Positions 17,268 to 24,812 of a stretch of 60,582 bases of DNA are shown piece after piece. Source of the stretch: Erysipelatoclostridium sp. AM42-17 (GTDB lineage Bacteria > Bacillota_I > Bacilli_A > Erysipelotrichales > Coprobacillaceae); the NCBI RefSeq assembly GCF_003480255.1, contig NZ_QUIN01000012.1:1-60582 (forward strand), written 5' to 3'. Numbering within the stretch: position 1 is the stretch's first letter; every line of letters begins with the position of its first letter. Both the position numbers and the translations under genes were made by a program. A model generated the notes under the pieces. The model worked only from the letters and a program-made list of their open reading frames with translations. It was not told the origin of the DNA and did not search any database.

Positions 17268-17955
17268 GTATGAAAAAGCAGAGCAGGAAAAACTTTATGC
17301 ACAGACACACCAAAAGACGGTAGAGGTAGCTGTTGAGAAAAAAGTGCCTTATGAGAAATGTGAAAAATGTGACCGTACTGCTTACCGGAAAGCAAAAGAA
17401 AAATGCGATAGCCGTAAAAGCCAGTTAGAAAAGAAATATAAAAATATGACGATTGGTTATGAAAGTATCTTGTTTCTACTGGCATGGTACAGCATAACAA
17501 CAACACTGTTTACTGCGATTCTTTCGCCGGTTTTCCTTAACGACTGTATCGTCTTTTTCGGTGCGTTAGGAAAAGGAATGGGAAGTTTATTTCGGGAGTT
17601 TGTGACAGGTGCAGACTCTTTCGGACAGTTAAGCAGTGGAATACCTAACAGTATTCTTTCCGGGATTGTGTACTGGCTGATTGCCGGTACTGTCATGGCA
17701 ATTTTATTCGTAATAACCGGGTGGCTGATAATCGGGATTGGTTATCAGGTAGGAAAAATCTACCGGAAATATTGTTGGGATATCATCAGTATCGTGGTAG
17801 CGATAACGAGTACAGCTGTTGTAATTTACTTTGGAGAATGGATTAAAAACGCTAATCCGATAAATCTTATTGTATTGCTATTACTGTCGCATATTATTTA
17901 TATTGGAATCAGATGTTATGTGAAAGACTGGATGGAAGAACGAGGATATTATTAA
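16987..17955 (+). CDS. DUF6040-like coiled-coil membrane protein
   Basis: A 322-residue protein with an N-terminal coiled coil (about 1-125), a cysteine motif YEKCEKCDRTAYRKAKEKC (about 123-141), and four to five C-terminal transmembrane segments (about 156-310). It resembles the DUF6040 proteins encoded next to MobA/MobL on such elements; function is not known, though a membrane anchor for the transfer complex is conceivable. The first 281 bases overlap mobL in another frame. The start ATG 16987 follows GGGAG at short spacing, allowing re-initiation after the upstream ORF. Confidence 0.7.
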   Translation: MSECRNLENVGQVEELLLMTEQMQDELDQKDQTIQELNRQLSESLTLNEKLNSENRAENIEALRTRLRQTEERLTSETDSRKRADAEAVAWKFKYEKAEQEKLYAQTHQKTVEVAVEKKVPYEKCEKCDRTAYRKAKEKCDSRKSQLEKKYKNMTIGYESILFLLAWYSITTTLFTAILSPVFLNDCIVFFGALGKGMGSLFREFVTGADSFGQLSSGIPNSILSGIVYWLIAGTVMAILFVITGWLIIGIGYQVGKIYRKYCWDIISIVVAITSTAVVIYFGEWIKNANPINLIVLLLLSHIIYIGIRCYVKDWMEERGYY

Positions 17956-17958
17956 AAG

Positions 17959-17990
17959 AGGACAGGGAAATTTCATAATCTTCCTGTCCT
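17959..17990 (+). terminator. Hairpin after the mobilization genes
   Basis: AGGACAGG (17959-17966) pairs perfectly with CCTGTCCT (17983-17990). No T-run follows, so it may be a Rho-independent terminator remnant or an mRNA-stabilising hairpin before the MarR promoter. Confidence 0.4.
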
Positions 17991-18041
17991 TAGTAAGGGA
18001 CTATTGATTGTTTATATAAAGAAAAAGTATATAAATAAATC

Positions 18042-18094
18042 TTGACAATTAGTACGAACTCGGACTATAATACAAAAGTCCGGATTCGTACTAA
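18042..18094 (+). promoter_or_regulatory. marR-MATE promoter with large operator
   Basis: TTGACA (18042-18047) and TATAAT (18066-18071) are 18 bases apart. An 18-bp inverted repeat, TTAGTACGAACTCGGACT (18049-18066) with its near-exact complement at 18077-18094 (two mismatched positions), brackets the -10 box. A MarR dimer binding here would block initiation, so the regulator downstream is probably autorepressing. Confidence 0.8.
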
Positions 18095-18110
18095 TTTAAG
18101 GAGGAAAAAG

Positions 18111-18569
18111 ATGAGAAAAGATAATAATATGATAATACAGTTGCAACGATATTATGCTTTATGGAAAGAATGTACAGCAATGTATGAGGAATGGTCAAAG
18201 GATCAGGGACTGTCTTCAAATGGAGTTTTTGTTTTGCATTCATTTTATGAAAGTAATGGAAGATGCACGCAGAAAATGATAAGTGAAAAATGGAATATAC
18301 CTAAGCAAACGGTAAATACGATACTAAAAGATTTTCAGAAAAAAGGATACATCAATATGGTATCTGATGATTCAGACAAGAGAAATAAGCTGATATGCCT
18401 CACAGAATCAGGAATGGAATATACGAAAGATATCATAGAAAAACTGCACTCAAAAGAAATATATGTAATCGAAAAAATGGGATTAGAGAATATAGAAAGT
18501 CTTAATGATAATACAGAGCTGTTTATCAGACTTTTCAAGGAAGGAGATTGTAAGAAAAATGAATCATAA
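18111..18569 (+). CDS. MarR family regulator
   Basis: A 152-residue MarR-type winged-helix regulator (HTH about residues 47-95; CTQKMISEKWNIPKQTVNTILKDFQKKGYI, followed by the wing with SDDSDKRNK). ATG 18111 lies just after AAGGAGG; the frame upstream has no other plausible start and crosses the promoter. It overlaps the MATE gene by 11 bp, and both are served by one promoter carrying a long dyad operator. The logical role is repression of the pump until a toxic ligand binds the regulator. Confidence 0.88.
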   Translation: MRKDNNMIIQLQRYYALWKECTAMYEEWSKDQGLSSNGVFVLHSFYESNGRCTQKMISEKWNIPKQTVNTILKDFQKKGYINMVSDDSDKRNKLICLTESGMEYTKDIIEKLHSKEIYVIEKMGLENIESLNDNTELFIRLFKEGDCKKNES

Positions 18570-19878
18570 ATCATTATTTTTTAAATATGTTATTCCATCT
18601 ATTATAGCATTTGCATTATCAGGAATATATGCGATAGTGGATGGATATTTTGTAGGCAATACCATAGGAGATGCTGGACTTTCGGCTATTAATATTGTAT
18701 ATCCGATTGAGGCTTTGATTCAGGCTCTTGGAACAGGAATTGGTATGGGAGGAGCTGTTTATTACTCAATTAATGCAGCAGAAAAGAAAGGAAAACGGGC
18801 AGAAGAATTTATTGCTACAAGCTGGTGGCTTCTTGTAATAGTAAGTGTTATCAGTACCATAATTATTTACTCCTTTTCGTCTAAAATTTTAGGATTGCTT
18901 GGAGCAGATGGAATTATATTAACAAATGCGACAGATTATATCAAAATTATAGCACTTGGAGCAATATTGCAGATTCTTGGAACTGGAATGATGCCATTCA
19001 TTAGAAATTATGGAAACTCTTTCTGGTCAATGTTTGCGATGGTTGGTGGATTCATAACCAATATTGTTCTGGATTTTATCTTTGTATGGATATATGAAAT
19101 GGGCATGAAAGGTGCAGCCACAGCTACAATAGCCGGACAGGGTGTGACTGCAGCAATTGCAATCATATACGCATTATATAATAAAAAGTTTTATGTGTAT
19201 GTATCCTTAAAAAATGTAAAAGAAATGTGTGGCGCTATATTCAGAGTAGGTCTTGCACCATTTGGGCTAGCATTGACTCCTAATATTTCATTGGTGTTTA
19301 TAAACCGATTCTCCGCTTCTTATGGGGGAGAAAAAGCTATTGCAACTTATGCATGTGTATCCTATATTATCTGTATCATATATCTCATATTGCAGGGCGT
19401 AGGTGATGGAAGTCAACCTTTAATGAGCCGTTTTTATGGTGAGAAGGATCAAGAAAGCCTGAGAGGAGTTCAGAGAATGGCATACATTTTTGCAATAATT
19501 CTTGCTGTTTGTGGTGGAATTATCATGTATGTAAACAGAGCAAATATTGGAGGGGTTTTCGGAGCTTCTTATGAAGTAAGTATTGAGATTTCTAAAATTG
19601 TACCTATATTTTTAGTGTCATTACCATTTGTTGCGATTACCAGAATAGCGACAGCTGGATTTTATGCTACTGAAAAAAGTGGATTGTCATACATTCTTAC
19701 ATTCATTGAACCAGTATTGATGCTGATATTTATGCTTGTTTTACCACCTTTATTTGGTGGACAGATTATGATATGGTGGAGTACGGTATTGGCACGTGTT
19801 TTTTCAGCGATTCTGGCATTCATACTAATAAAATATTGCGAAAAGGGAGATTTGCAATATGGAATACAGAAAATTTAA
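18559..19878 (+). CDS. MATE family efflux transporter (element cargo)
   Basis: A 439-residue MATE exporter with about twelve hydrophobic segments in two related halves; it would expel cationic or drug-like compounds using an ion gradient. The N-terminal MNHKSLFFKYVIPSI start follows AAGGAG; a longer frame beginning 18 codons upstream lacks a ribosome site. It is translationally coupled to marR. Codon and base use match the element rather than the host. Another two MATE genes in the window (23434 and 46894) are chromosomal. It is the only clear cargo function of the element. Confidence 0.88.
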   Translation: MNHKSLFFKYVIPSIIAFALSGIYAIVDGYFVGNTIGDAGLSAINIVYPIEALIQALGTGIGMGGAVYYSINAAEKKGKRAEEFIATSWWLLVIVSVISTIIIYSFSSKILGLLGADGIILTNATDYIKIIALGAILQILGTGMMPFIRNYGNSFWSMFAMVGGFITNIVLDFIFVWIYEMGMKGAATATIAGQGVTAAIAIIYALYNKKFYVYVSLKNVKEMCGAIFRVGLAPFGLALTPNISLVFINRFSASYGGEKAIATYACVSYIICIIYLILQGVGDGSQPLMSRFYGEKDQESLRGVQRMAYIFAIILAVCGGIIMYVNRANIGGVFGASYEVSIEISKIVPIFLVSLPFVAITRIATAGFYATEKSGLSYILTFIEPVLMLIFMLVLPPLFGGQIMIWWSTVLARVFSAILAFILIKYCEKGDLQYGIQKI

Positions 19879-19925
19879 CAATCAGATAGTAGCAAGAATA
19901 ATCTAGGTTTATCTATTGTATTTTT

Positions 19926-19959
19926 AAGGACAGCCTCATAGCAATAGGGCTGTCCTTTT
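19926..19959 (+). terminator. Terminator after MATE cargo
   Basis: AAGGACAGCC (19926-19935) pairs with GGCTGTCCTT (19948-19957), followed by TTAAAAT. It separates the cargo from the convergent DUF6061-like gene and could work in both directions. Confidence 0.75.
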
Positions 19960-20011
19960 AAAATTATGAAGCTAATTTTTAATAAATTCTAGTAGATTTT
20001 GATTGGAATAA

Positions 20012-20248
20012 TCATAACTCTAATGAATCTTCAGCATCTACCCACATCTGTAAATTCCCATCAAGATATAACCTTGCATATTCTAATGGCTCATCGATTG
20101 CAAGCGATGTCAAAGCACAATCAGATCCAGGTGTGGTTCTTAAATTTTTTTCTGCTTCCCAACAATCAATACGGAGTATATAGCCCGTATTAGTATATAC
20201 ATCAATGCTGTTGCACTGTGGATTGTATTCTGCAAATATTGTTCTCAT
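20012..20248 (-). CDS. Small DUF6061-like protein
   Basis: A 78-residue acidic protein (MRTIFAEYNPQCNSIDVYT... ending DAEDSLEL). It resembles the DUF6061 group of small proteins carried by conjugative and mobilizable elements of Clostridia; no function is known. The start is set at ATG 20246-20248, ten bases after AAGGAG, rather than the upstream ATG seven codons earlier. It is the only gene near the right end and reads toward the MATE gene. It has no recognisable DNA-binding or membrane motif. Confidence 0.6.
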   Translation of the reverse strand: MRTIFAEYNPQCNSIDVYTNTGYILRIDCWEAEKNLRTTPGSDCALTSLAIDEPLEYARLYLDGNLQMWVDAEDSLEL

Positions 20249-20534
20249 CGTATCCCATCTCCTTATCATTTAATCAATCAGTAGTAGCAAAAATTAAGAA
20301 GCATTTCAATCAGTTCACCATGTCACTTTTATTTTGTGTTATACTGTCTTATAGATTTTTCTTGCCCTTGTATTTGCCCTTATCAGAGTGCATAAACACT
20401 GATGGGACGATATAACACAAGGGAAATAATAAGGGAAAGCTCACCTGCGACAAATCCAGTGTTTTCAAGGGGTTGCGAAGAATTTAATAATAAAATATAA
20501 CAGTTATTAAATTTCTTAAAACAGGTGAAATCTC
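20249..20534. promoter_or_regulatory. Right end of the element with arm sites and large inverted repeat
   Basis: Noncoding. A 15-bp inverted repeat, TTGTGTTATACTGTC (20334-20348) with GACGATATAACACAA (20406-20420), encloses paired CCCTT boxes (20362-20382) and a smaller hairpin (ATCAG...CTGAT, 20382-20404). CAAGGGAAATAATAAGGGAA follows at 20419-20438. The paired boxes mirror those at the left end (12282-12332), consistent with integrase arm sites. The final bases are AT-rich up to the core repeat. Confidence 0.6.
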
Positions 20535-20545
20535 AATCGGAATTT
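20535..20545. repeat. attR core direct repeat
   Basis: AATCGGAATTT, identical to 12201-12211; marks the right boundary of the element and the resumption of the ATPase frame. Confidence 0.85.
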
Positions 20546-21483
20546 ATCAAGATGGGGATTTATGTTTAGAAGGAGAACAACTTAATCATATATCTGATCA
20601 AGAACTAGAAACGATTTTACCAAAAGTAAGCGTCTATGCCCGTGTTGCTCCTGAACATAAAATACGTATTGTAAAACTATGGCAAAAACAAGGCGCCATT
20701 GTTGCAATGACCGGTGATGGTGTCAATGATGCTCCAGCTTTAAAACAAAGTGATATCGGTGTTGCTATGGGAATCACCGGTAGTGAAGTTTCTAAAGATG
20801 CTGCCAATATGATCCTTACTGATGATAACTTTTCCACTATTGTCAAAGCCGTTATTATTGGTCGTAATGTTTATCGTAATATTAAAAATGCGATTCATTA
20901 TTTATTATCAGGAAACTTTGCCGGGATTTTATGTGTTTTAATGACTTCTCTCTTTTTCTTACCTACACCTTTCTATCCTGTGCATTTACTTTTTATGAAT
21001 CTTATTACCGATTCTTTACCAGCTATCGCTATTGGTATGGAAAAAATAAAAGAGGATGTTCTTAATGATCCTCCACGTCATAAAAATAATCATATTTTAA
21101 ATCAAACTTCTTTAAATGAAATATTAGTTGATGGTACTATTATTGCTTTCTGTACAATGATAGCTTACTATGTTGGGCTAAGGTACGATGCTTTAACAGC
21201 AGCCACTTTTGCCTTTGCTACAATTTGTCTATCACGTTTACTTCATGGTTTTTCTTGTCGTAGTAATCAGCCAATCTATCGAATTGGAATAACATCTAAC
21301 ATCAGTAGCATTCTTGCTTTTTTCGTTGGTTTTGGCTTATTACATCTTATTTTCTATATCCCATTTTTACAAGACTTATTCATGATTACTTCATTATCAC
21401 TATCAAAACTTATCATGATTTATACTTTTTCACTTTTATCTTTTGTACTTATTCAATTTAAAAAAATAATAGTTAAACAATAA
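20536..21483 (+). pseudogene. P-type cation ATPase, 3' part
   Basis: The remaining 315 codons of the split ATPase, in frame from IGIYQDGDLCLEG. It carries VYARVAPEHKIRIV, the hinge MTGDGVNDAPALK that binds Mg and phosphate, and the M5-M10 membrane helices (about 20870-21470). The first ATG in frame is at 20707, without a ribosome site, so it is probably not made as a protein. Joined to the 5' part at the core repeat it gives an 852-residue protein of normal length. A shared terminator with the convergent HAD gene follows. Confidence 0.92.
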
Positions 21484-21504
21484 AACAACCCTTAGGTTGT
21501 TTTA
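21482..21504. terminator. Bidirectional terminator
   Basis: AAAACAACC and GGTTGTTTT around a 4-base loop, with A and T runs on both sides; serves the ATPase 3' end (+) and the HAD gene (-). Confidence 0.75.
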
Positions 21505-22314
21505 TTTGTCTAATATAAATTTTTCAATATAATGACCAATTCCATCATGATCATTATCATCAGTAATATAATCAGCAACACTCTTTGTTTTTTCACTTCC
21601 GTTAGCCATAACGACCCCAACACCAGCATTTAAAGTCATATCATAATCATTATCAGCATCACCAAAAGTCACGATATCCTTGATATCAATATCATGTAAC
21701 TTAAGTGCCTCAATTAATCCGGCTGTTTTCGTCACTCTAGGATCCATATATTCATAAAGTACACTTGCTGTTTTTAATGAAGATGATTTAAATTGATCAT
21801 TATGGAAAGTTTGACTTCTTGCAATGACTTGATCCATATAATCTTCTTGACAAACAATGATCAATTTTGGTTTAGGTTTTGTAAGATATTCATCGTAATT
21901 CACCACTTTATAAGGAACATGGTCCGCTTTAGATAACATTTGAATTAATTCATCATCTTTAGGTGCATATAAAATACCATTTTCCGGAATAGCAAAATTG
22001 ACTTTCATATCTTGATAATGTTCAACAATATTTTGAATTAATTGACCATCTAAAGGATACTGTTCCTTATAAGTATCTAATTTATAATCATAAATTTCTC
22101 CTCCGCCAGTACCAACGATGATATCAACCAATCCATCAATATGCCAATCCTTTAGTAAAGTTTGAATACTATTGACATCTCTCCCTGTTGATAAACCAAA
22201 TAAAATTCCTTTTTCTCTTGCTTTTTTTATTGCTTCTACTGTTATTGGTGTCACATATCCTTTTGAACAAAGAAGAGTTCCATCAATATCACACATAATT
22301 GCTTTTACACTCAT
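21502..22314 (-). CDS. Cof-type HAD-IIB family phosphatase
   Basis: A 270-residue HAD phosphatase. DIDGTLL near residue 9 holds the nucleophile, STGRD the motif II region, and GDADND the C-terminal metal-binding aspartates, with the IIB cap between. The start at ATG 22312-22314 follows GGAGGT, whereas the 16 further codons upstream have no ribosome site and a hydrophobic, unlikely sequence. Substrate probably a small sugar phosphate; not determinable. It stands alone, convergent with the split ATPase gene. Confidence 0.85.
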   Translation of the reverse strand: MSVKAIMCDIDGTLLCSKGYVTPITVEAIKKAREKGILFGLSTGRDVNSIQTLLKDWHIDGLVDIIVGTGGGEIYDYKLDTYKEQYPLDGQLIQNIVEHYQDMKVNFAIPENGILYAPKDDELIQMLSKADHVPYKVVNYDEYLTKPKPKLIIVCQEDYMDQVIARSQTFHNDQFKSSSLKTASVLYEYMDPRVTKTAGLIEALKLHDIDIKDIVTFGDADNDYDMTLNAGVGVVMANGSEKTKSVADYITDDNDHDGIGHYIEKFILDK

Positions 22315-22432
22315 AACACGACCTCCTATCTTCATCATAAAAAATGCTATAACGATAAACAATGCAAACTAATGGAAACGAATTATTTTTTCAAAATTAT
22401 CTTATATTAAAATATAATTTAGAATTCTTTTC

Positions 22433-23290
22433 TCATTTTATCTTACCTTCTACTAAATTTTCATAATAATATAATTTTCGATCTAAATTATTTTGATAAT
22501 CTAATTCAAAATAACTTGTATATAAAGTATCTAAAATATAAAGCAAAGAAAGCCTAGTAGAAAAAGATGAAATCTTTTTATAATGATTTTCATGATGTGC
22601 TAAATAGAGATGATAATCCGGTTCAATATCTTTAAATGAATAATCTCTAGAAGAAATTAAAACAATAGGTGTCTTCACTTTTGAAAGAATACGTGGTAAA
22701 ACCTCTGTTAATACACCTCTTCCACCAAAAGTAATAACAACCGCTAAATGATTTTCATCACTGCTTGCTGCTGTTAATCGTTGTTGGTAATCTTCAATAG
22801 GTACATGAACATGAACACCTATTTCTTGCATCTGAAATTGAAAATTCAATGCAAAATAAATATTTCCTGCTGAAGTATAAAGATCAATAACTTGGGCTTT
22901 TTTCATAGCACTCGCTACCAATCTTAGTTGTTCTAAATCAAAAAGATTTCCCGTAAGATCAATTGTTTGTTTATAATCTTCACCTAAATTATGAACAATT
23001 TCATAATGGGTTTGATATTGTTTAACTGGGAAATCAAAATCAAAATCATCATTACACTTCAAATAATCTGGAAGTGAACTGGTAATTTTCATTTTCAAAT
23101 CAGAAAATCCAGATAATTCTAACTTATCGCATAAACGATAAACAGTTGCTGGTGAAACAAAACAGGCTTGTCCTAATTCTTTATAAGACATATTTAATAC
23201 TGCTTGTGGTTTTTTTAATATATAATTAGCTACTATTTTTTCATTACTTGAAAAATGGTCCTGTTTTTGTAATTTTAAAAATATATTCAT
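22433..23290 (-). CDS. MurR/RpiR family regulator
   Basis: A 285-residue regulator with an N-terminal RpiR-type HTH (about 1-77; YKELGQACFVSPATVYRLCDKLELSGFSDLK) and a C-terminal SIS domain (about 110-250) that normally senses phosphosugars. ATG 23288-23290 follows GGGGAGA, and a longer frame upstream lacks a site. An extended -10 (TGGTATAAT) lies 25 bases upstream on the minus strand. It is divergent from a MATE gene, with about 140 bp between the start codons. Its targets are not evident. Confidence 0.85.
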   Translation of the reverse strand: MNIFLKLQKQDHFSSNEKIVANYILKKPQAVLNMSYKELGQACFVSPATVYRLCDKLELSGFSDLKMKITSSLPDYLKCNDDFDFDFPVKQYQTHYEIVHNLGEDYKQTIDLTGNLFDLEQLRLVASAMKKAQVIDLYTSAGNIYFALNFQFQMQEIGVHVHVPIEDYQQRLTAASSDENHLAVVITFGGRGVLTEVLPRILSKVKTPIVLISSRDYSFKDIEPDYHLYLAHHENHYKKISSFSTRLSLLYILDTLYTSYFELDYQNNLDRKLYYYENLVEGKIK

Positions 23291-23372
23291 AAATTTCTCC
23301 CCATTCATTAGTTTTATTATACCATTATTCATATCAAGATATTTTCAATTTTTGAAATAACCATCATTGTTC

Positions 23373-23403
23373 TTGACATCAATACTACTTGAACCCTTAT
23401 AAT
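23373..23403 (+). promoter_or_regulatory. Promoter of MATE gene
   Basis: TTGACA (23373-23378) and TATAAT (23398-23403), spacer 19 bases. Transcript start near 23410, just before the GAGGGGG ribosome site. Confidence 0.6.
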
Positions 23404-23433
23404 ATCTTTTGTTTTATAAAGAGGGGGTTCATT

Positions 23434-24771
23434 ATGAGAAAACAAGTCGATATGCTTCATGGTAGTCTATGGGATAAATTATTATTATTTGCTTTACCAC
23501 TTGCTGCTACAAGTATTCTCCAACAATTATTTAATGCAGCCGATGTTGCTGTAGTCGGAAATTTTGCTGGTAATAGTGCTCTTGCTGCCGTAGGTGCTAA
23601 TGGTCCTGTTATTAATTTATTAGTCAATTTATTTGTGGGTTTATCAGTAGGGACAAATGTTGTAGTCGCTTCATTTATTGGTAGTGATAATCAAAAAAAA
23701 GCTAATCAAGCCGTGCATACATCCATCTTACTTGCTTTAGTAAGTGGGATTGTTTTATTAGTGATTGGTATTAGTTGTGCTCGTCCTATTTTAGAGATGA
23801 TGTCTACACCAGAAGATGTCATTGATCTTGCTACACTTTATTTAAAGATTTATTTTTCTGGTATGCCTTTTATTATGTTATATAACTTTACAGCCGCTAT
23901 ATTAAGAAGTAAAGGTGATACCAAAAGACCACTTATTGCTTTAATTATTTCAGGAAGTGTTAATGTTGTTTTAAATTTAGTCTTTGTTATTATGTTTCAT
24001 ATGAGTGTTGAAGGTGTTGCTATTGCTACTGTGATTTCTAATATTATTAGTTCTCTCATCTTACTTTATTGTTTAACTCAAGAACAAGGTGCATTAAGAG
24101 TTAATTTAAAAGAATTAAAATTTCATAAACATATTTTAATTCAAATTGCTAAAATTGGTGTACCAACAGGATTACAATCTGCTGTCTTTTCAATCTCCAA
24201 TGTGCTTATCCAATCATCATTAAATGATTTTGGTTCTGCTACCGTAGCTGCAAGTGCTGCTGCCTTAAACTATGAATACTTTAGTTATTTTATTATCAGT
24301 GCTTTTAGCCAAGCAGCTGTTACCTTTATCGGTCAAAACTATGCTGCTAAAAATTATCAACGTTGTAAACAAATCACTAAATGGACTATTCTTTTAGGAA
24401 GTATTGCAACTATCATTATTACAATTATCTTCCTCGTCTTCCATGAATTATGTATTAGTTTCTTTACAAGTGATCCTCATATCGCAGCTCTTGCTTATAC
24501 CCGTATGTATATCGTTTTATCATTAGAAATTATTAATATGTTTATTGAATTACTATCTGCCTTTATGCGTGGTATTGGTTATTCAAGTACCCCAGCTATT
24601 ATTTGTGTATTAGGTATCTGCGGTTTACGTATTTTATACATTTATACCCTTTATCCTATGATAGCAAGTTATGATCACTTACTCATGATTTATCCAGTAA
24701 GCTGGGTCTGTACAGCTCTTGCTTTAGCTATTGCTTATTATCATGTTCAAAAAAAAGAATTATCTTACTAA
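23434..24771 (+). CDS. MATE family efflux transporter
   Basis: A 445-residue MATE exporter with about twelve membrane segments; the opening VDMLHGSLWDKLLLFALPLAATSILQQ (in parts) and the loop VVGNFAGNSALAAVGANGP are typical of the DinF/NorM-like group in Firmicutes. It would export organic cations or metabolites. Start chosen at ATG 23434 after GAGGGGG; the longer frame crosses the promoter. It is divergent from the RpiR regulator. It ends in a bidirectional terminator shared with the c-di-GMP gene. Confidence 0.87.
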   Translation: MRKQVDMLHGSLWDKLLLFALPLAATSILQQLFNAADVAVVGNFAGNSALAAVGANGPVINLLVNLFVGLSVGTNVVVASFIGSDNQKKANQAVHTSILLALVSGIVLLVIGISCARPILEMMSTPEDVIDLATLYLKIYFSGMPFIMLYNFTAAILRSKGDTKRPLIALIISGSVNVVLNLVFVIMFHMSVEGVAIATVISNIISSLILLYCLTQEQGALRVNLKELKFHKHILIQIAKIGVPTGLQSAVFSISNVLIQSSLNDFGSATVAASAAALNYEYFSYFIISAFSQAAVTFIGQNYAAKNYQRCKQITKWTILLGSIATIIITIIFLVFHELCISFFTSDPHIAALAYTRMYIVLSLEIINMFIELLSAFMRGIGYSSTPAIICVLGICGLRILYIYTLYPMIASYDHLLMIYPVSWVCTALALAIAYYHVQKKELSY

Positions 24772-24774
24772 TAA

Positions 24775-24812
24775 AAAAATGAGAATTCACTTAATTAAGA
24801 ATTCTCATTTTT
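24775..24812. terminator. Bidirectional terminator
   Basis: AATGAGAATTC/GAATTCTCATT stem with flanking A5 and T6 runs. The stop codon of the convergent c-di-GMP gene lies in the loop. Confidence 0.85.

Larger units (their letters stand above)
12201..20545. mobile_element. 8.3-kb integrative mobilizable element (MOBQ)
   Basis: The two ends are an identical 11-bp sequence AATCGGAATTT (12201-12211 and 20535-20545). Collapsing one copy restores the ATPase reading frame. Base composition rises sharply inside (about 40-45% GC by eye). Contents: tyrosine integrase, XRE repressor, excisionase-like protein, DUF3847, oriT, MobA/MobL relaxase, DUF6040-like membrane protein, MarR, MATE pump and a DUF6061-like protein. 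No type IV secretion genes are present, so transfer would need a helper conjugative system. The flanking inner sequences GAGATTTC (12217-12224) and GAAATCTC (20527-20534) form an inverted pair around the joined core expected in the excised circle. Confidence 0.9.

Noticed and set aside
12201..20545. Full conjugative element (ICE) rather than a mobilizable one
   Set aside because: No VirB4, coupling protein or other secretion genes are in the interval; only relaxase-type mobilization genes are present.
20707..21483. C-terminal ATPase part as an independent gene from ATG 20707
   Set aside because: The ATG has no ribosome site and lies inside the conserved hinge motif; the frame extends back to the element border.
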